A stretch of DNA of 64,000 bases from CAVQOB01 sp963714325 (GTDB lineage Bacteria; Pseudomonadota; Alphaproteobacteria; Rhizobiales; Hyphomicrobiaceae), in assembly GCA_963714325.1 (NCBI GenBank), contig CAVQOB010000007.1, positions 1 to 64,000 of the forward strand, in the 5' to 3' direction. The first letter of the stretch is position 1. Every line of letters starts with the position of its first letter. The notes beneath the pieces are model-generated. The model saw nothing but the letters and a program-made list of their open reading frames with translations, was not told the DNA's origin and ran no database searches. Both the position numbers and the translations under genes were made by a program. This document shows positions 51,488-61,339 of the stretch, piece after piece.

Positions 51488-53905
51488 ATGACCACATTCA
51501 CCGGAACCGCCAACGCCGATGTCGCCGATGTGACGGGTGCGGGCACGTTGACCGGGTTCTCTGGCGGGACGATCGCGCAATTGCAGGACGCGACCGGTGA
51601 CAGCATCACCGGCGCTGGCGGTAGTGATTCCGTCATAGCGGGTAGCGGCAACGATACGATCGCGGGCGACGCGGGCGCCGACACGCTGCGAGGGGGCGGT
51701 GGCGCGGACATCTTTACCTACCTGCTGACTGGCGACGTCTCTGCTGGCGAAATCATCGACGGTGGCAGCGATGCGGGTGTCACAGATACCATCCAGATTA
51801 TGGTTCCAGCGAGTGTCCTGTTCGGCACCACGTTTGACTTCAGCAGCGCGACGATCACGTCCATCGAACGGCTGCAACTGTCATCGACGACGTATGTCGT
51901 CGGCAACGCGATATCCAATCACCTGTTTGCGGCCAGCCAGGTCGGGAGCGGTTTGTCATCGAACTTGGCGATCGTCACCACGGGAGGCGGTGGCACATTC
52001 GGTGCTATTAGTGAGTTGATCACCTTCAACATGGGCACGGCGACCGCGCTCGACATTTCCGGCTTTACCTTCGACGCCGGCTGGAGCAATACCTCCGACC
52101 TGATCACCATATCAGGCGACGGCGATGCCGAGACCATCATCGGCTCGTCGCGCAGTGACAGCATCAGCGGTGGCGGTGGTAACGACACGCTGGACGGCGG
52201 GATTACCAACACCGACACACTGGCCGGTGGCGCCGGCAACGACACGTATATTGTCGACCTGCCGGGCGATACGATCACGGAACTGATGGGCGAGGGCTCC
52301 GACACCATCCGCACGGCACTCGCGGCCTACACGCTGACCACCGCAAACGTCGAGAACCTCACCGGCTCCGCGACGGGTACGACTACACAGTCGCTGACGG
52401 GCAATACATTCGACAACGTCATCACCGCATCGGCGGCATCGACCGGCAACGCCTCGCTCTACGGCGGCGCCGGGCTCGATACGCTCACCGGCGGCAGCGG
52501 CAGTGACTTCCTCGACGGCGGCACAGGTAATGACTCGATGGCCGGAGGTGGCGGCAACGACTCCTATGTCGTCGATAGCGCCAGCGATGTGGTCACCGAG
52601 CTGGCGGGCGGCGGGACGGCCGACCGGGTCATTGTCATTGCGATGAATTACACGCTGCTCGACCAATTTGAGATCTTGGCCATGAGCATTGGCACCGGTG
52701 TCAACGGCACAACGTACACGTTGCACGGCAATGAAGCGGATAATCAGCTCTTCGGCAATCTCAATGCAGGGACGTTTGTCCTATACGGCGAGGGCGGGAA
52801 CGACACTCTCAATGCTGCCGGGGTGTTCGGCGTTGACCCCATCAACATACTCTATGGCGGCGACGGGGCTGACCTGATTAACGGATGGCTTGTGGATTCG
52901 CTGTATGGCGGCGCGGGCAACGACACGATTACGTCTCAAGGCGGCAATGATCTCCTCGATGGCGGCTTGGACAACGACAGCCTCGACGGTGGCGCTGACA
53001 ACGACACCCTGTTCGGCGGTGATGGCAACGATACGCTCAATGGTGGCAATGACAACGACACGCTCGACGGCGGCAACGGTGACGACAGCATGGTCGGCGG
53101 GGCTGGAACCGACGTTTACATCGTCGACTCGGTTGGCGACATCGTCGCCGAGGTGCTGGGCACGGGTTCCGACGAAGTCCGGACCATGCTGGCCAGCTAT
53201 AGCCTCGCAGGTCTGACACAGATCGGGCGACTGACGGGCACCGCTGTCAGCGGCCAGCAGCTGACTGGCAACACACTCTTCAACACCATCACCGGCGGCG
53301 CGGGGAATGACACGCTGGATGGCGGGATCATCAATTCAGATACGCTTGTCGGCGGCGCGGGTGATGATACCTATATTGTCGACACGATCGGCGGTGCAAT
53401 CACCGAACTTGTCGGCGAAGGAAGCGATACGATCCGCACGGCGCTTGCTGCTTACACCTTGACTGCGGCCAACGTCGAGAACCTGACGGGCACAGCGACG
53501 GGTATTACTGCACAGACTCTGACCGGCAACGCGCTGGACAACGTCATCACCGCATCGGCTGCGTCCACTGGGAATGCGTCGCTCTATGGCGGCGCGGGCC
53601 TCGACACGCTGTATGGTGGTGCGGGCAATGACGTACGCGATCGGAGGCACGAACACGACTCGTTAGCGGGCGGGGCGGGAAATGACGTTTTCTTCATCAG
53701 TGCCAATGCGCCTCCAAGTGGGGTCGATCTCGTTGGCGGCGGCACCGAGACCGACCGACTCCGCGTCATCGCGACTGCGGAGGTATCGGCCAGCAATGGC
53801 GTGCTATTCAGCGAATTCCCTCGAGGATCCAATCGATCCCGGTTTTATCGCGACAACAATCCAGTGAATTCTGCTCCCCGAACATTTGGCTGTATGTCAG
53901 CTTGA
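51488..53905 (+). CDS. RTX calcium-binding repeat protein, truncated
   Basis: 805 residues before a premature stop. No Sec signal is seen. Many Gly-Asp nonapeptides of the GGxGxDxUx type (GGGGADIF, GGAGNDT, GGDGNDTLNGG) bind calcium and fold outside the cell. Two near-identical 100-residue modules, at DNA positions about 52196-52490 and 53325-53620, share GEGSDTIRTALAAYTLT and ENLTG. From about 53630 the sequence degrades (VRDRRHEHD where VLDGG-type repeats are expected) and after about 53810 the frame is lost. The C-terminal secretion signal therefore lies outside this frame, at 57.8 kb. The start ATG at 51488 has GAGGAG six bases upstream. Confidence 0.8.
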   Translation: MTTFTGTANADVADVTGAGTLTGFSGGTIAQLQDATGDSITGAGGSDSVIAGSGNDTIAGDAGADTLRGGGGADIFTYLLTGDVSAGEIIDGGSDAGVTDTIQIMVPASVLFGTTFDFSSATITSIERLQLSSTTYVVGNAISNHLFAASQVGSGLSSNLAIVTTGGGGTFGAISELITFNMGTATALDISGFTFDAGWSNTSDLITISGDGDAETIIGSSRSDSISGGGGNDTLDGGITNTDTLAGGAGNDTYIVDLPGDTITELMGEGSDTIRTALAAYTLTTANVENLTGSATGTTTQSLTGNTFDNVITASAASTGNASLYGGAGLDTLTGGSGSDFLDGGTGNDSMAGGGGNDSYVVDSASDVVTELAGGGTADRVIVIAMNYTLLDQFEILAMSIGTGVNGTTYTLHGNEADNQLFGNLNAGTFVLYGEGGNDTLNAAGVFGVDPINILYGGDGADLINGWLVDSLYGGAGNDTITSQGGNDLLDGGLDNDSLDGGADNDTLFGGDGNDTLNGGNDNDTLDGGNGDDSMVGGAGTDVYIVDSVGDIVAEVLGTGSDEVRTMLASYSLAGLTQIGRLTGTAVSGQQLTGNTLFNTITGGAGNDTLDGGIINSDTLVGGAGDDTYIVDTIGGAITELVGEGSDTIRTALAAYTLTAANVENLTGTATGITAQTLTGNALDNVITASAASTGNASLYGGAGLDTLYGGAGNDVRDRRHEHDSLAGGAGNDVFFISANAPPSGVDLVGGGTETDRLRVIATAEVSASNGVLFSEFPRGSNRSRFYRDNNPVNSAPRTFGCMSA

Positions 53906-56900
53906 CAGTGCCGGCACCGGCGTCGAGACATTGCGGATCGCGCCAAACAGCACGTTCCGCCTCCGGGTTCGACTGGCAGCCTGGGGCGCCAACGATCGCC
54001 TTCACAACGGCTTGCACGACGCGTAGACAGGCGGCACGATGACCGGCACATCCGGCCGGGACAGAATCGACGGTCGCGGCAATGCCGACACGCTCATCGG
54101 TGGCAATGACAACGATTCGCTCTATGGCGGCGACGGGACTGATTTCTCGTCGGCGACGCAGGCGACGATTCGATTTACGGCGGGGCGGGCAATGATTTCA
54201 TCATCAATGCCAAGGGGACTGCAAGCGGGGTCGATTTCGTTGACGGCGTCGCCGAGACCGACCGACTCCGGTTCACCCGGCTGCGATGTATCGGCCAACA
54301 ATGGCGATGTCATCGCGGCGAATCCGATTGAGGAAATCGAGATCTGCAATGGTTTTACCGGACAATCGAAGCCATGACATACGGCGGCCTGAACATGCGT
54401 GAACCTCGGCTTGATCGTTCCGGCGCCATTTCGATACATGGCAATCGGGCTCATAATACTCTATCAGTGCGCCGTTCAACTGGACGTGGGGTGCCAACGA
54501 TTCACTTTTTCTACGGTTTGGACGGCAACGTATTAGGCGGCTCGCTTATCGGTACAGTCCGCCGGGACTCAATTGGCGTCTTTCCCAGCATGAATCGCCT
54601 TTACGGCGGCAACGGCAATGACACGCTGTCGGGCGGCTCGAGCAATGATACGCTCGACGGTGGGGCGGATATCGATACGATGACCTATGCGGCCGAAGCG
54701 GCGACCCAAACCATCATCGGTCTGCCTCAACTCGCTCGGAAACGGCCTCACGCTCCGTGGCTCAACAAAGTCTGGCCGACACATTCGACGTCGATCGAGA
54801 ATGTCATCGGTCAGCGGGCGGGCGAGATCTACATGCTCTAGAATTCCGTTGGTCGGACGATCAATGGCAATGGCGGAACTGACGACTTCGTATTTTACAA
54901 AGCAATTTCGGCGGCTACAGCAGCTTGGCCGCTGTCATTCTCGACGTCGGCGGTGAGTGCACCGGTCGCAGGCCACGATCGCTTGATCGGCATCGATCTA
55001 TCAGGGCTCGACCTTCAACGACACCTTCAATATGGCTGACGCCGCAAATCAGACGCTCGATGGCATCGGCGGCAACGACACCCTGAGCTACGCGCCGCTG
55101 GCAGTGCGGTCGCAATCACGTTGACCGGGCCAACAACAGGAACCGCCACGGGGCACCAACGTCGGCACCGATACGTTCGCCGGCTTCGAGAATTTCACCG
55201 CCGGTTCGGGCACGACACGTTCACCGTTGCTTGGCCAACCGCTTCAATGCCGGAACGGCAACAATTGCCTCGGTGACGCAGGGGCCGACACGTTCAACGG
55301 CGGAGCAGGCGACGACATTTGGAAGGCGGCCGCCAACGTACGCGGCAAGATATCCTCTACGGCGGAGACGGGAACGACACGCTGTATGGAGGCTACGATC
55401 AAGATACAATTGACGGCGGCATTGGCAGCGATTCGGCAAATTACGAGGAATCAACGACCGCAACTACAACATCCGTTGAACGATAATGGCGACAGGACCG
55501 CCGTCAACATCGAACCCACGTTCAATGGCTTCGCCGACATCGTTTAGGCATCGAGAACGTCATTGGCTATCGCGGCAACGACAGCATTTATGGTGGCGCG
55601 CAGATACAATACATTCTGGGGCGGTGCTGGCAACGACACCCTCTTCGTCGGCGCCGGCAGCGCTACGCTCGCGGCGGCGCCGGCACCGACAGCCTCGACG
55701 GCGGCTCCAACCCGACAACGGGCGTCGCCATGCTCGACCTCGCCGCCGCCACCAACGCCGACAGCCACACACTTGGCCGTGGCGGCGCGGGATCGATCAC
55801 CCGGGTTGACCTCGGCACGCGACACCGACACCTTCGTCGAAGGCCTGATCGGCGGCCCAACAACGACAGCCTGACCGTCAACGGCGACAACAACACCTTC
55901 ATTGGCGACGCCCGCAACGACACGTTGACCGGCGGCGGGGCATCAATTGCGGCGACTAGGTCCCAACATCAACCGTGCGGCTGCACCTGGTTACGCCAAT
56001 GGCCGGTAAGCCTCGGCCGCCGGGGTCGGCACCGACATTCTGAACTCCATTGAGAACCTGTTCGGCGGCGAGGCCGGCGATTACCTCTTCGGCCGCATCG
56101 GAATCAACAGTCTGTTCGGCAACGGCGGCAACGACTACATCGACGCCGGCGTTCTACAACGAACGCGTCGACGGCGACGATGCCGCCACTACCTCGACGC
56201 CGTTCGCCGCCAACTCATGGCCGATGGCACCGAAGTCGGTTCCGGCGACACGGTCTATGCCGACGCGACAACGACACCTCCGGCGGCGATCGCGACTATT
56301 ATCGCTACGGCGACCACGGCGTGGATTCGGATCTCCGGCGGCAATGGCACCGACTTGCTGTTCGTCGACAGCACCGATGCCTCTGCGATGGCGGCGCCGG
56401 CAACGACTACACCGTCTGGCCGGATGTGACGCGTCGCGGCGCACCTCAACGTGGCAGCCCACTCCGTCGACTACTTCTATGGCTACACCGGCAACGACAG
56501 CGTCACAGTCGACGGCGCAACTGCTCCGCCGAGCTGCACGCGGCGGCGGCAACGACATCTTGACCGCTGGCACGCCGTCGACACGATCCTGCTCGGCGAG
56601 GATGGCAATGATCGGCTCGTCGGCGACACCGGTGTCGATCACTTCGTCGGCGGTCCGGTGCCGAGGCTATCGTGATCTCGGCCTCGGCGCCAACGAGGAC
56701 GTGCTACGGTTTCACGAAGGGCACCGACAGGCCGGCAATGACAGCTCTCCTTCGGCGGCCACGCCTCGGCGATGTGCTTTCAACGAGCTGTTCGACAGCG
56801 GCGGCTGGTACGGCTACGGCTACGGCACGGGCGTGCTGTGGGTGAACACCGGCGTCGGGCAGGGCGCGCTTGTCGCGGGGGATTTCGTGTTCGCGTGAGC

Positions 56901-57826
56901 ACGGCGTTTGTGTCGGCATCGATCATTGGCTGGCAGGCTGCCACGGATAGCAAATCCGCTCCAAACTTCACGCCGCATCGGCATTGGCGTTTACCTCACC
57001 AAATCGACAGTTGAAGAGCGAGTGCAAAGGTTTTAGTTTAAGTCTGCACGAACGCGAACTGACACACTTGAAAGCGGCGACGACTTCCTTTAAGGCCGGC
57101 AGGCGCGACCAGTATCGCCGGCGGCAACAACGGCGACATGCCGTTCGTCGATAGCACCGACTGGATCTATAGCGGCGACGTCGGCGCCGACCGCATCGTC
57201 TGGCACGGCTAACAGAGGCCGCCAACTATGCCAACCTCGGCGATGGCTTCGATGCCTACACCGGCTCGGCCGGCACTGACGTCGTCGAAGGCGGTGGCGG
57301 TGCCGATACGATCACCGGCGGCGACGGCGACGACAGCCTCTATGGCGATGCCAACGACGACCAGATCTATGGCGGCGCCGGCATCGATCTGCTCTCGGGC
57401 TCCGTCGGCAATGATACGCTCGACGCCGGCTCGGGGAATGATCTCCTCGTCGGCGATGCTGGCAATGATGTGCTGCGCGGTGGTGGCGGGATCGACACGA
57501 TGTTCGGCTTTGCCGACAACGACACGCTGAATGGCGGCGCCGAGACCGACGCGCTGTACGGTGGAGCCGGCAACGACATCTTCGAGGTCGGAGGCGCGGG
57601 CTATGCCTACGACTACATCTACGACTTCGCGGGGGCAGCTGGCGCCAGCGATCAGCTCGTCTTCTCGACGAGCGCGTTTGCCGATGTGGCGGCGGTCCGG
57701 GCATCGTCGGCTTTCTACGGCGGCAATTCGTTCATTACCGCCACCAACGGCTCGATCACCGTGCTGGTCGGCGTCAACCTGACCAGCGTGCTGGACGAGG
57801 ATATCCTGATCAGCAATCTGTTCTGA
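53906..57826 (+). pseudogene. Decayed 3' part of the RTX gene with retained secretion signal
   Basis: RTX-type Gly/Asp repeats are spread over all three forward frames with shifts every 100-300 bases (for example NRLYGGNGNDTLSGG in 54374-54841; ANSLEDPI then ANPIEEIE duplicated at about 53.8 and 54.3 kb). The last open stretch, about 57212-57826, reads cleanly as GGAGIDLLSGSVGNDTLD repeats and ends IFEVGG…DQLVFSTSAF and DEDILISNLF, typical of a type I secretion C-terminus. With the 5' part this would have been one product of about 2,100 residues. No type I secretion genes are in view. Confidence 0.8.
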
Positions 57827-57842
57827 GGGAGGCCGGTTGCCG

Positions 57843-58118
57843 GAGCGCAGCCCGAAAAGTGTTCAGCGGTTTTCGGACAAGCGGCGCGACCCTGCAAGTG
57901 GAGCGCAGCCCGAAAAGTGTTCAGCGGTTTTCGGACAAGCTGCGCGACCCTGCAAGTGGAGCGCAGCCCGAAAAGTGTTCAGCGGTTTTCGGACAAGCGG
58001 CGCGACCCTGCAAGTGGAGCGCAGCCCGAAAAGTGTTCAGCGGTTTTCGGACAAGCTGCGCGGCTGCCCGCTCGTGCGCCCCAAAACGTGTGTAGCGGTT
58101 TTTGGACAAGGCGGACGA
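57843..58118. repeat. 58-base tandem repeat, four copies plus a degenerate fifth
   Basis: Units start at 57843, 57901, 57959 and 58017 with GAGCGCAGCCCGAAAAGTGT and end with GCGCGACC and CTGCAAGTG. Copies 1 and 3 read AAGCGGCGCG; copies 2 and 4 read AAGCTGCGCG, so the true higher-order period is 116 bases. A degenerate copy follows (about 58076-58118). Each unit holds CCGAAAA/TTTTCGG, a 7-bp stem. It fills the 343-base convergent gap (57827-58169). A single related unit is at 46320-46368. Confidence 0.9.
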
Positions 58119-58169
58119 GCCAGCAAGAGCATGCGCAACCGAAGGCGCAATAAGAGAGCGCTTGCGCCG

Positions 58170-59129
58170 TCACGGTGCCTGTGTGCGCACCCATGCCTGG
58201 ATCTCGGCGTCGCTTTTGCCAGCCGCGCACATCCCCGCCACCTGCAAGGCGACGGCATTCATGCCGTGGTGCTCCGGTCCGCTCCCCGATGCCTTCATCA
58301 CCACGGCATGATGGCCGAGCGATTGCAATTTCTCGCCCCAGGCGTTCTGCTGCACAAACGGGGTGCGGGTGTCGCGCGGATCACCGATCACGAACACACG
58401 CCGGCCGGATGATCGCACAATCTCGTCAGCGCTTTGCATCGGCACCAGGTAGCGGCGCGGGGCGTCACCGAAAATATTGGTCCGCACACTCCCCCCGCCA
58501 ACCAGCGTCGGCAGGTCATAGGCGCCCGAGCCCAGGACCGCGCAGGCGACATCGGTGCGGCCCAGCACCAGCAGTTGCGCGGCGACCCGTGCGCCTCCCG
58601 ATTGTCCAGCCAGCACCAGCCGGCTGAGCCCGAACCGCTGGCGCAGCGCGTCGACCGCCGCGTTCATGGCCAGCGCTTCCTGCTTTTGTCCGCCCTTGAT
58701 ATGCGATCCGCTCGAGCCCATGATACCGGGCCGCGCGACCACCAGCACCGGAACCGCAAAACGCTCCGCCAGTTCGCGCGACCGCCGCTGGTAGTTGGCG
58801 ACGGTATCGGCATCATCCTTGGCCGTCGTGTCATCGGGGAAGTCACCCTCGAAGAAAATCACCGCCGTCGCGCCGCTGGCCTCAGTCGACGACGCGATAT
58901 AGGCGATGCACTCTCCAAAGCCTTCAGCGATAACCCAGAGGCGTTGCGGCTTGGCCTGGCATTCCGTGCGTGAGAGCAATTCGAGTTTTGCGGCGTCGCC
59001 GTATCCTACCTGGATCGCCGCCATCTCCGGGCCGAGTGGCGAGGGCGCCTGCTGTGTCAATCTCATCGCCGCAAAGAGGGCGGCGAAAACACCGATGCCG
59101 ATCCACATCTGGTTGGGACCGATTGCCAT
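58170..59129 (-). CDS. Membrane-anchored alpha/beta hydrolase
   Basis: 319 residues. An N-terminal hydrophobic segment (residues 8-24, MWIGIGVFAALFAAMRL) anchors or exports it. The nucleophile Ser is in LVLAGQSGGARVA near 178. The acid Asp is in VIGDPRDTRTPF, and the His in GPEHHGMNAVAL near 292. Peptidase-like S9 or acetylesterase-type hydrolases have this layout. The insert before the elbow (GDFPDDTTAKDDADT) may form a lid. Substrate unknown. It lies convergent to the RTX remnant behind the tandem repeats. Confidence 0.83.
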   Translation of the reverse strand: MAIGPNQMWIGIGVFAALFAAMRLTQQAPSPLGPEMAAIQVGYGDAAKLELLSRTECQAKPQRLWVIAEGFGECIAYIASSTEASGATAVIFFEGDFPDDTTAKDDADTVANYQRRSRELAERFAVPVLVVARPGIMGSSGSHIKGGQKQEALAMNAAVDALRQRFGLSRLVLAGQSGGARVAAQLLVLGRTDVACAVLGSGAYDLPTLVGGGSVRTNIFGDAPRRYLVPMQSADEIVRSSGRRVFVIGDPRDTRTPFVQQNAWGEKLQSLGHHAVVMKASGSGPEHHGMNAVALQVAGMCAAGKSDAEIQAWVRTQAP

Positions 59130-59185
59130 CCACGCCGTCTCCGTCTGCAGGTGTCACACCGACCGAATCAACAGCCGAACCACAG

Positions 59186-60166
59186 TCACTCGATCCGCAC
59201 ACCCGACGCCTTGACCGGGCCTTCCCACTTCTTGATTTCGTCGCGCACGAACGCGCCGAGATAGGCGGGTGTCATGCGCTCTGGCGTTGCCAGCGTATAA
59301 CCGAGCTCCTCCAGGCGCTTGCGAATGGCGGGGTCCGTGACGGCAGCAGCGGCGGCTTTATTGAGTGCGGTGATCGCCTCGGCCGGCGCACCTTTCGGCA
59401 GGAAAATAGCATTCCAAGTGTAGGCGGAAAAGCCCTTGAGCCCCTGTTCGTCGGCGGTCTTGAGATCGGGGAGTGATGGCGATCGCTGCAAGTGCAGCAA
59501 CGCCACCGCCTTGATCGTGTCGCCCTTGACCTGCGGAATGACCGTTGAAATCACGTCACAAGTATAGTCGACGCGCCCGCCGATGATGTCCTGCATGAAC
59601 GCGCTTGATCCACGATAGGCGACATGTGCGACCTCGACTCCGATCGTCGTGTTCAACGTCAAGCAACCCAGATGCACGGCCGCGCCAGCCCCCGAAGAAG
59701 CGAACGTCATAGTTTTCTGGTTCGCCTTCACGTGCGCAATAAAGCTCGGCAGATCAGTTGACGGCAGTTCCTTTTTGGTGATCAGCACCAGCGGCACTTC
59801 GGCGATCAAGGCGACCGGCGCAAAATCGTCCGCTGCATTGTAGGCGGGCTTCGCATAGAGTGTTTGATTCTGCGCGTGCGTGCCGACCGTTCCCATCACC
59901 ATCTGATAACCATCGGGCGCGGCCTTCGCGACACGATTGGACCCGGTCATCCCGCCGGCGCCGCCGATGTTCTCAATGATCAGCTGTTGGCCAAGGAGCT
60001 GGCTCATTTTTTCGCCGATGATCCGCGCGACGATGTCCGTTGGGCCGCCCGCTGTGAACGGCACAACCATCGTCATCGGCCGATTGGGATAGGCTTGCGC
60101 CAACGCCCCCGTCGCAGCACAGCTGACGGTAAGAACAAGTCCAAGGCCAATGGCTGTGCGCAACAT
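59186..60166 (-). CDS. Bug-family tripartite tricarboxylate transport binding protein
   Basis: 326 residues with a signal peptide (IGLGLVLTVSCAATGALA). The mature start AYPNRPMTMVVPFTAGGPTD is the Bug/TctC signature, followed by ENIGGAGGMTGSNRVAKAAPDGY and TFASSGAGAAVHLGC. It binds an organic acid in the periplasm for a TctAB permease; none is adjacent. The start ATG at 60166 has GGAG six bases upstream; the 107 codons before it belong to the antisense of the next gene's region. It lies downstream of an ABM monooxygenase gene on the same strand. Confidence 0.93.
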   Translation of the reverse strand: MLRTAIGLGLVLTVSCAATGALAQAYPNRPMTMVVPFTAGGPTDIVARIIGEKMSQLLGQQLIIENIGGAGGMTGSNRVAKAAPDGYQMVMGTVGTHAQNQTLYAKPAYNAADDFAPVALIAEVPLVLITKKELPSTDLPSFIAHVKANQKTMTFASSGAGAAVHLGCLTLNTTIGVEVAHVAYRGSSAFMQDIIGGRVDYTCDVISTVIPQVKGDTIKAVALLHLQRSPSLPDLKTADEQGLKGFSAYTWNAIFLPKGAPAEAITALNKAAAAAVTDPAIRKRLEELGYTLATPERMTPAYLGAFVRDEIKKWEGPVKASGVRIE

Positions 60167-60279
60167 ATCTGTCTCCAGGGATGGATGGTTTCGTTGGCGG
60201 CAAGGTACGCTTGGATGAGCGAGGGTGCCAACCGCCAAATGGGTGGCCGCACCATCACCGTCCTCAATGTCGCGCCAAT

Positions 60280-60588
60280 CTATGCCGGCGACAGTACATG
60301 GATGACGCGGCTCGCGACCATGTCCTTGGTTTGCTCGCCATAGGCCTTCATGTGTGGCGCAGCAGCGTGCGCTTTCAAGGCCGCGACACTCGCCCATTTT
60401 TCGACGACAACGAACGCATCGGGCCCGAGCTTGGTCTGGAACCCACCCATGTCCGGGGTATCGATGGTCGGCGCGTAGGCAATGCAACCCTCTTCGGCAT
60501 GGACTGCTGGCATGTTGGCGCGGAAGGCGCGGAGAACTTTGTCGCGCATGCCGGGCTTCGTCGTAATGATAGCAATGACATCGATCAT
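60280..60588 (-). CDS. ABM-domain monooxygenase-like protein
   Basis: 102 residues, a single antibiotic-biosynthesis-monooxygenase (YgiN-like) ferredoxin-fold domain. Conserved features are IAIITTKPGMRDKVLRAF, the EEGCIAYAP segment and FVVVEKWASVAALKAHAAAPHMKAY (quoted in part). Members act on quinols or similar small aromatics as dimers without cofactor. AAGGG lies eight bases before the ATG. It precedes the Bug gene by 113 bases. Confidence 0.88.
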   Translation of the reverse strand: MIDVIAIITTKPGMRDKVLRAFRANMPAVHAEEGCIAYAPTIDTPDMGGFQTKLGPDAFVVVEKWASVAALKAHAAAPHMKAYGEQTKDMVASRVIHVLSPA

Positions 60589-60733
60589 GGTGCGGCCCTT
60601 ATTCGTTGTGGAGGCTCTGTCTAACAGACCTCCCAGTTGCCATCGAAGATCCTATTCAATCATGCCTGCTCTGCGGCGCAAGCCTTCGACAATGCCGACT
60701 GTTTTCTGATATTGACCAATAAACAGGTGCCGC

Positions 60734-60761
60734 TGAGGTCCGGTATGTGAGGTCCGGTATG
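60734..60761 (+). repeat. 14-base tandem duplication of a translation start
   Basis: TGAGGTCCGGTATG occurs twice in a row (60734-60747, 60748-60761). Each copy holds GAGG and an ATG. The first ATG is followed at once by TGA, giving a one-codon frame; the second starts the 60759 gene. Could affect translation rate or be a neutral duplication. Confidence 0.85.
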
Positions 60762-61328
60762 CTGCAGATCCTCGATCGCAGTTTGAAGACGTGGCATGTC
60801 GGCGTCCTGAACGGCGCGGCAATCGCGTGGTTTCTAGCCATCACCTATGCAAGCGGTTTGTCGGTGCCGCAAGCCTCGTTCTTCCGCTGTCCGATCGGCT
60901 TGTGTCTGGCCGGCTATACCGCCAATGACGCGACCCTAAGTTTGCGGATCATCGGCGCCGATGGCCGGGCCTTTCTCGAGCGCGTTCTCCTGCCCATGGA
61001 CCGCGTGATGCCGGCGCTGCTCGCGCTGGCGCTGATCGCGACGATCGTGCGATTGACGCGCGCCAAGGACCGGGTGTCGATACCGCTTGATCCGATCTAC
61101 CGGTACATGCTGATCTTCGTTCCCGTGCTTTACGCCGCCGCCGACTACACCGAAAACTGGGCCTTCAGCGAAATGCTCAAGGCCTATCCCAACATCAACT
61201 ACAAGCTCGTGGCGCGCGCCAGCATGTCGACGGCACTCAAATCACAATTGGTCGCCGCATCGATCGGCATCGCCGCGGCCCTCGCGATCGCCGCCGCCGC
61301 CCGCGCGCGCGGCGGTAAGCTGGACTGA
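60759..61328 (+). CDS. Unrecognised membrane protein, 189 residues
   Basis: Four hydrophobic spans near residues 14-34, 82-103, 118-140 and 165-185. Opening MLQILDRSLKTWHVGVLNG. A loop of about 45 residues between spans 1 and 2 holds two Cys (FRCPIGLCLAGY), and the sequence YTENWAFSEMLKAYP lies between spans 3 and 4. No family recognised. The start ATG at 60759 lies in the duplicated ribosome-site repeat; a GTG at 60747 in frame is possible. Convergent with the MetE-like gene, 12 bases apart. Confidence 0.75.
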   Translation: MLQILDRSLKTWHVGVLNGAAIAWFLAITYASGLSVPQASFFRCPIGLCLAGYTANDATLSLRIIGADGRAFLERVLLPMDRVMPALLALALIATIVRLTRAKDRVSIPLDPIYRYMLIFVPVLYAAADYTENWAFSEMLKAYPNINYKLVARASMSTALKSQLVAASIGIAAALAIAAAARARGGKLD

Positions 61329-61339
61329 GCATTGCAATC

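Noticed and set aside
53682..56898. Many small open frames in the RTX remnant as separate genes
   Set aside because: They start and stop at frame breaks and mix RTX sense with nonsense; better read as one decayed gene.
57843..58118. CRISPR array
   Set aside because: The units are contiguous 58-base repeats with no unique spacers, and no cas gene is near.
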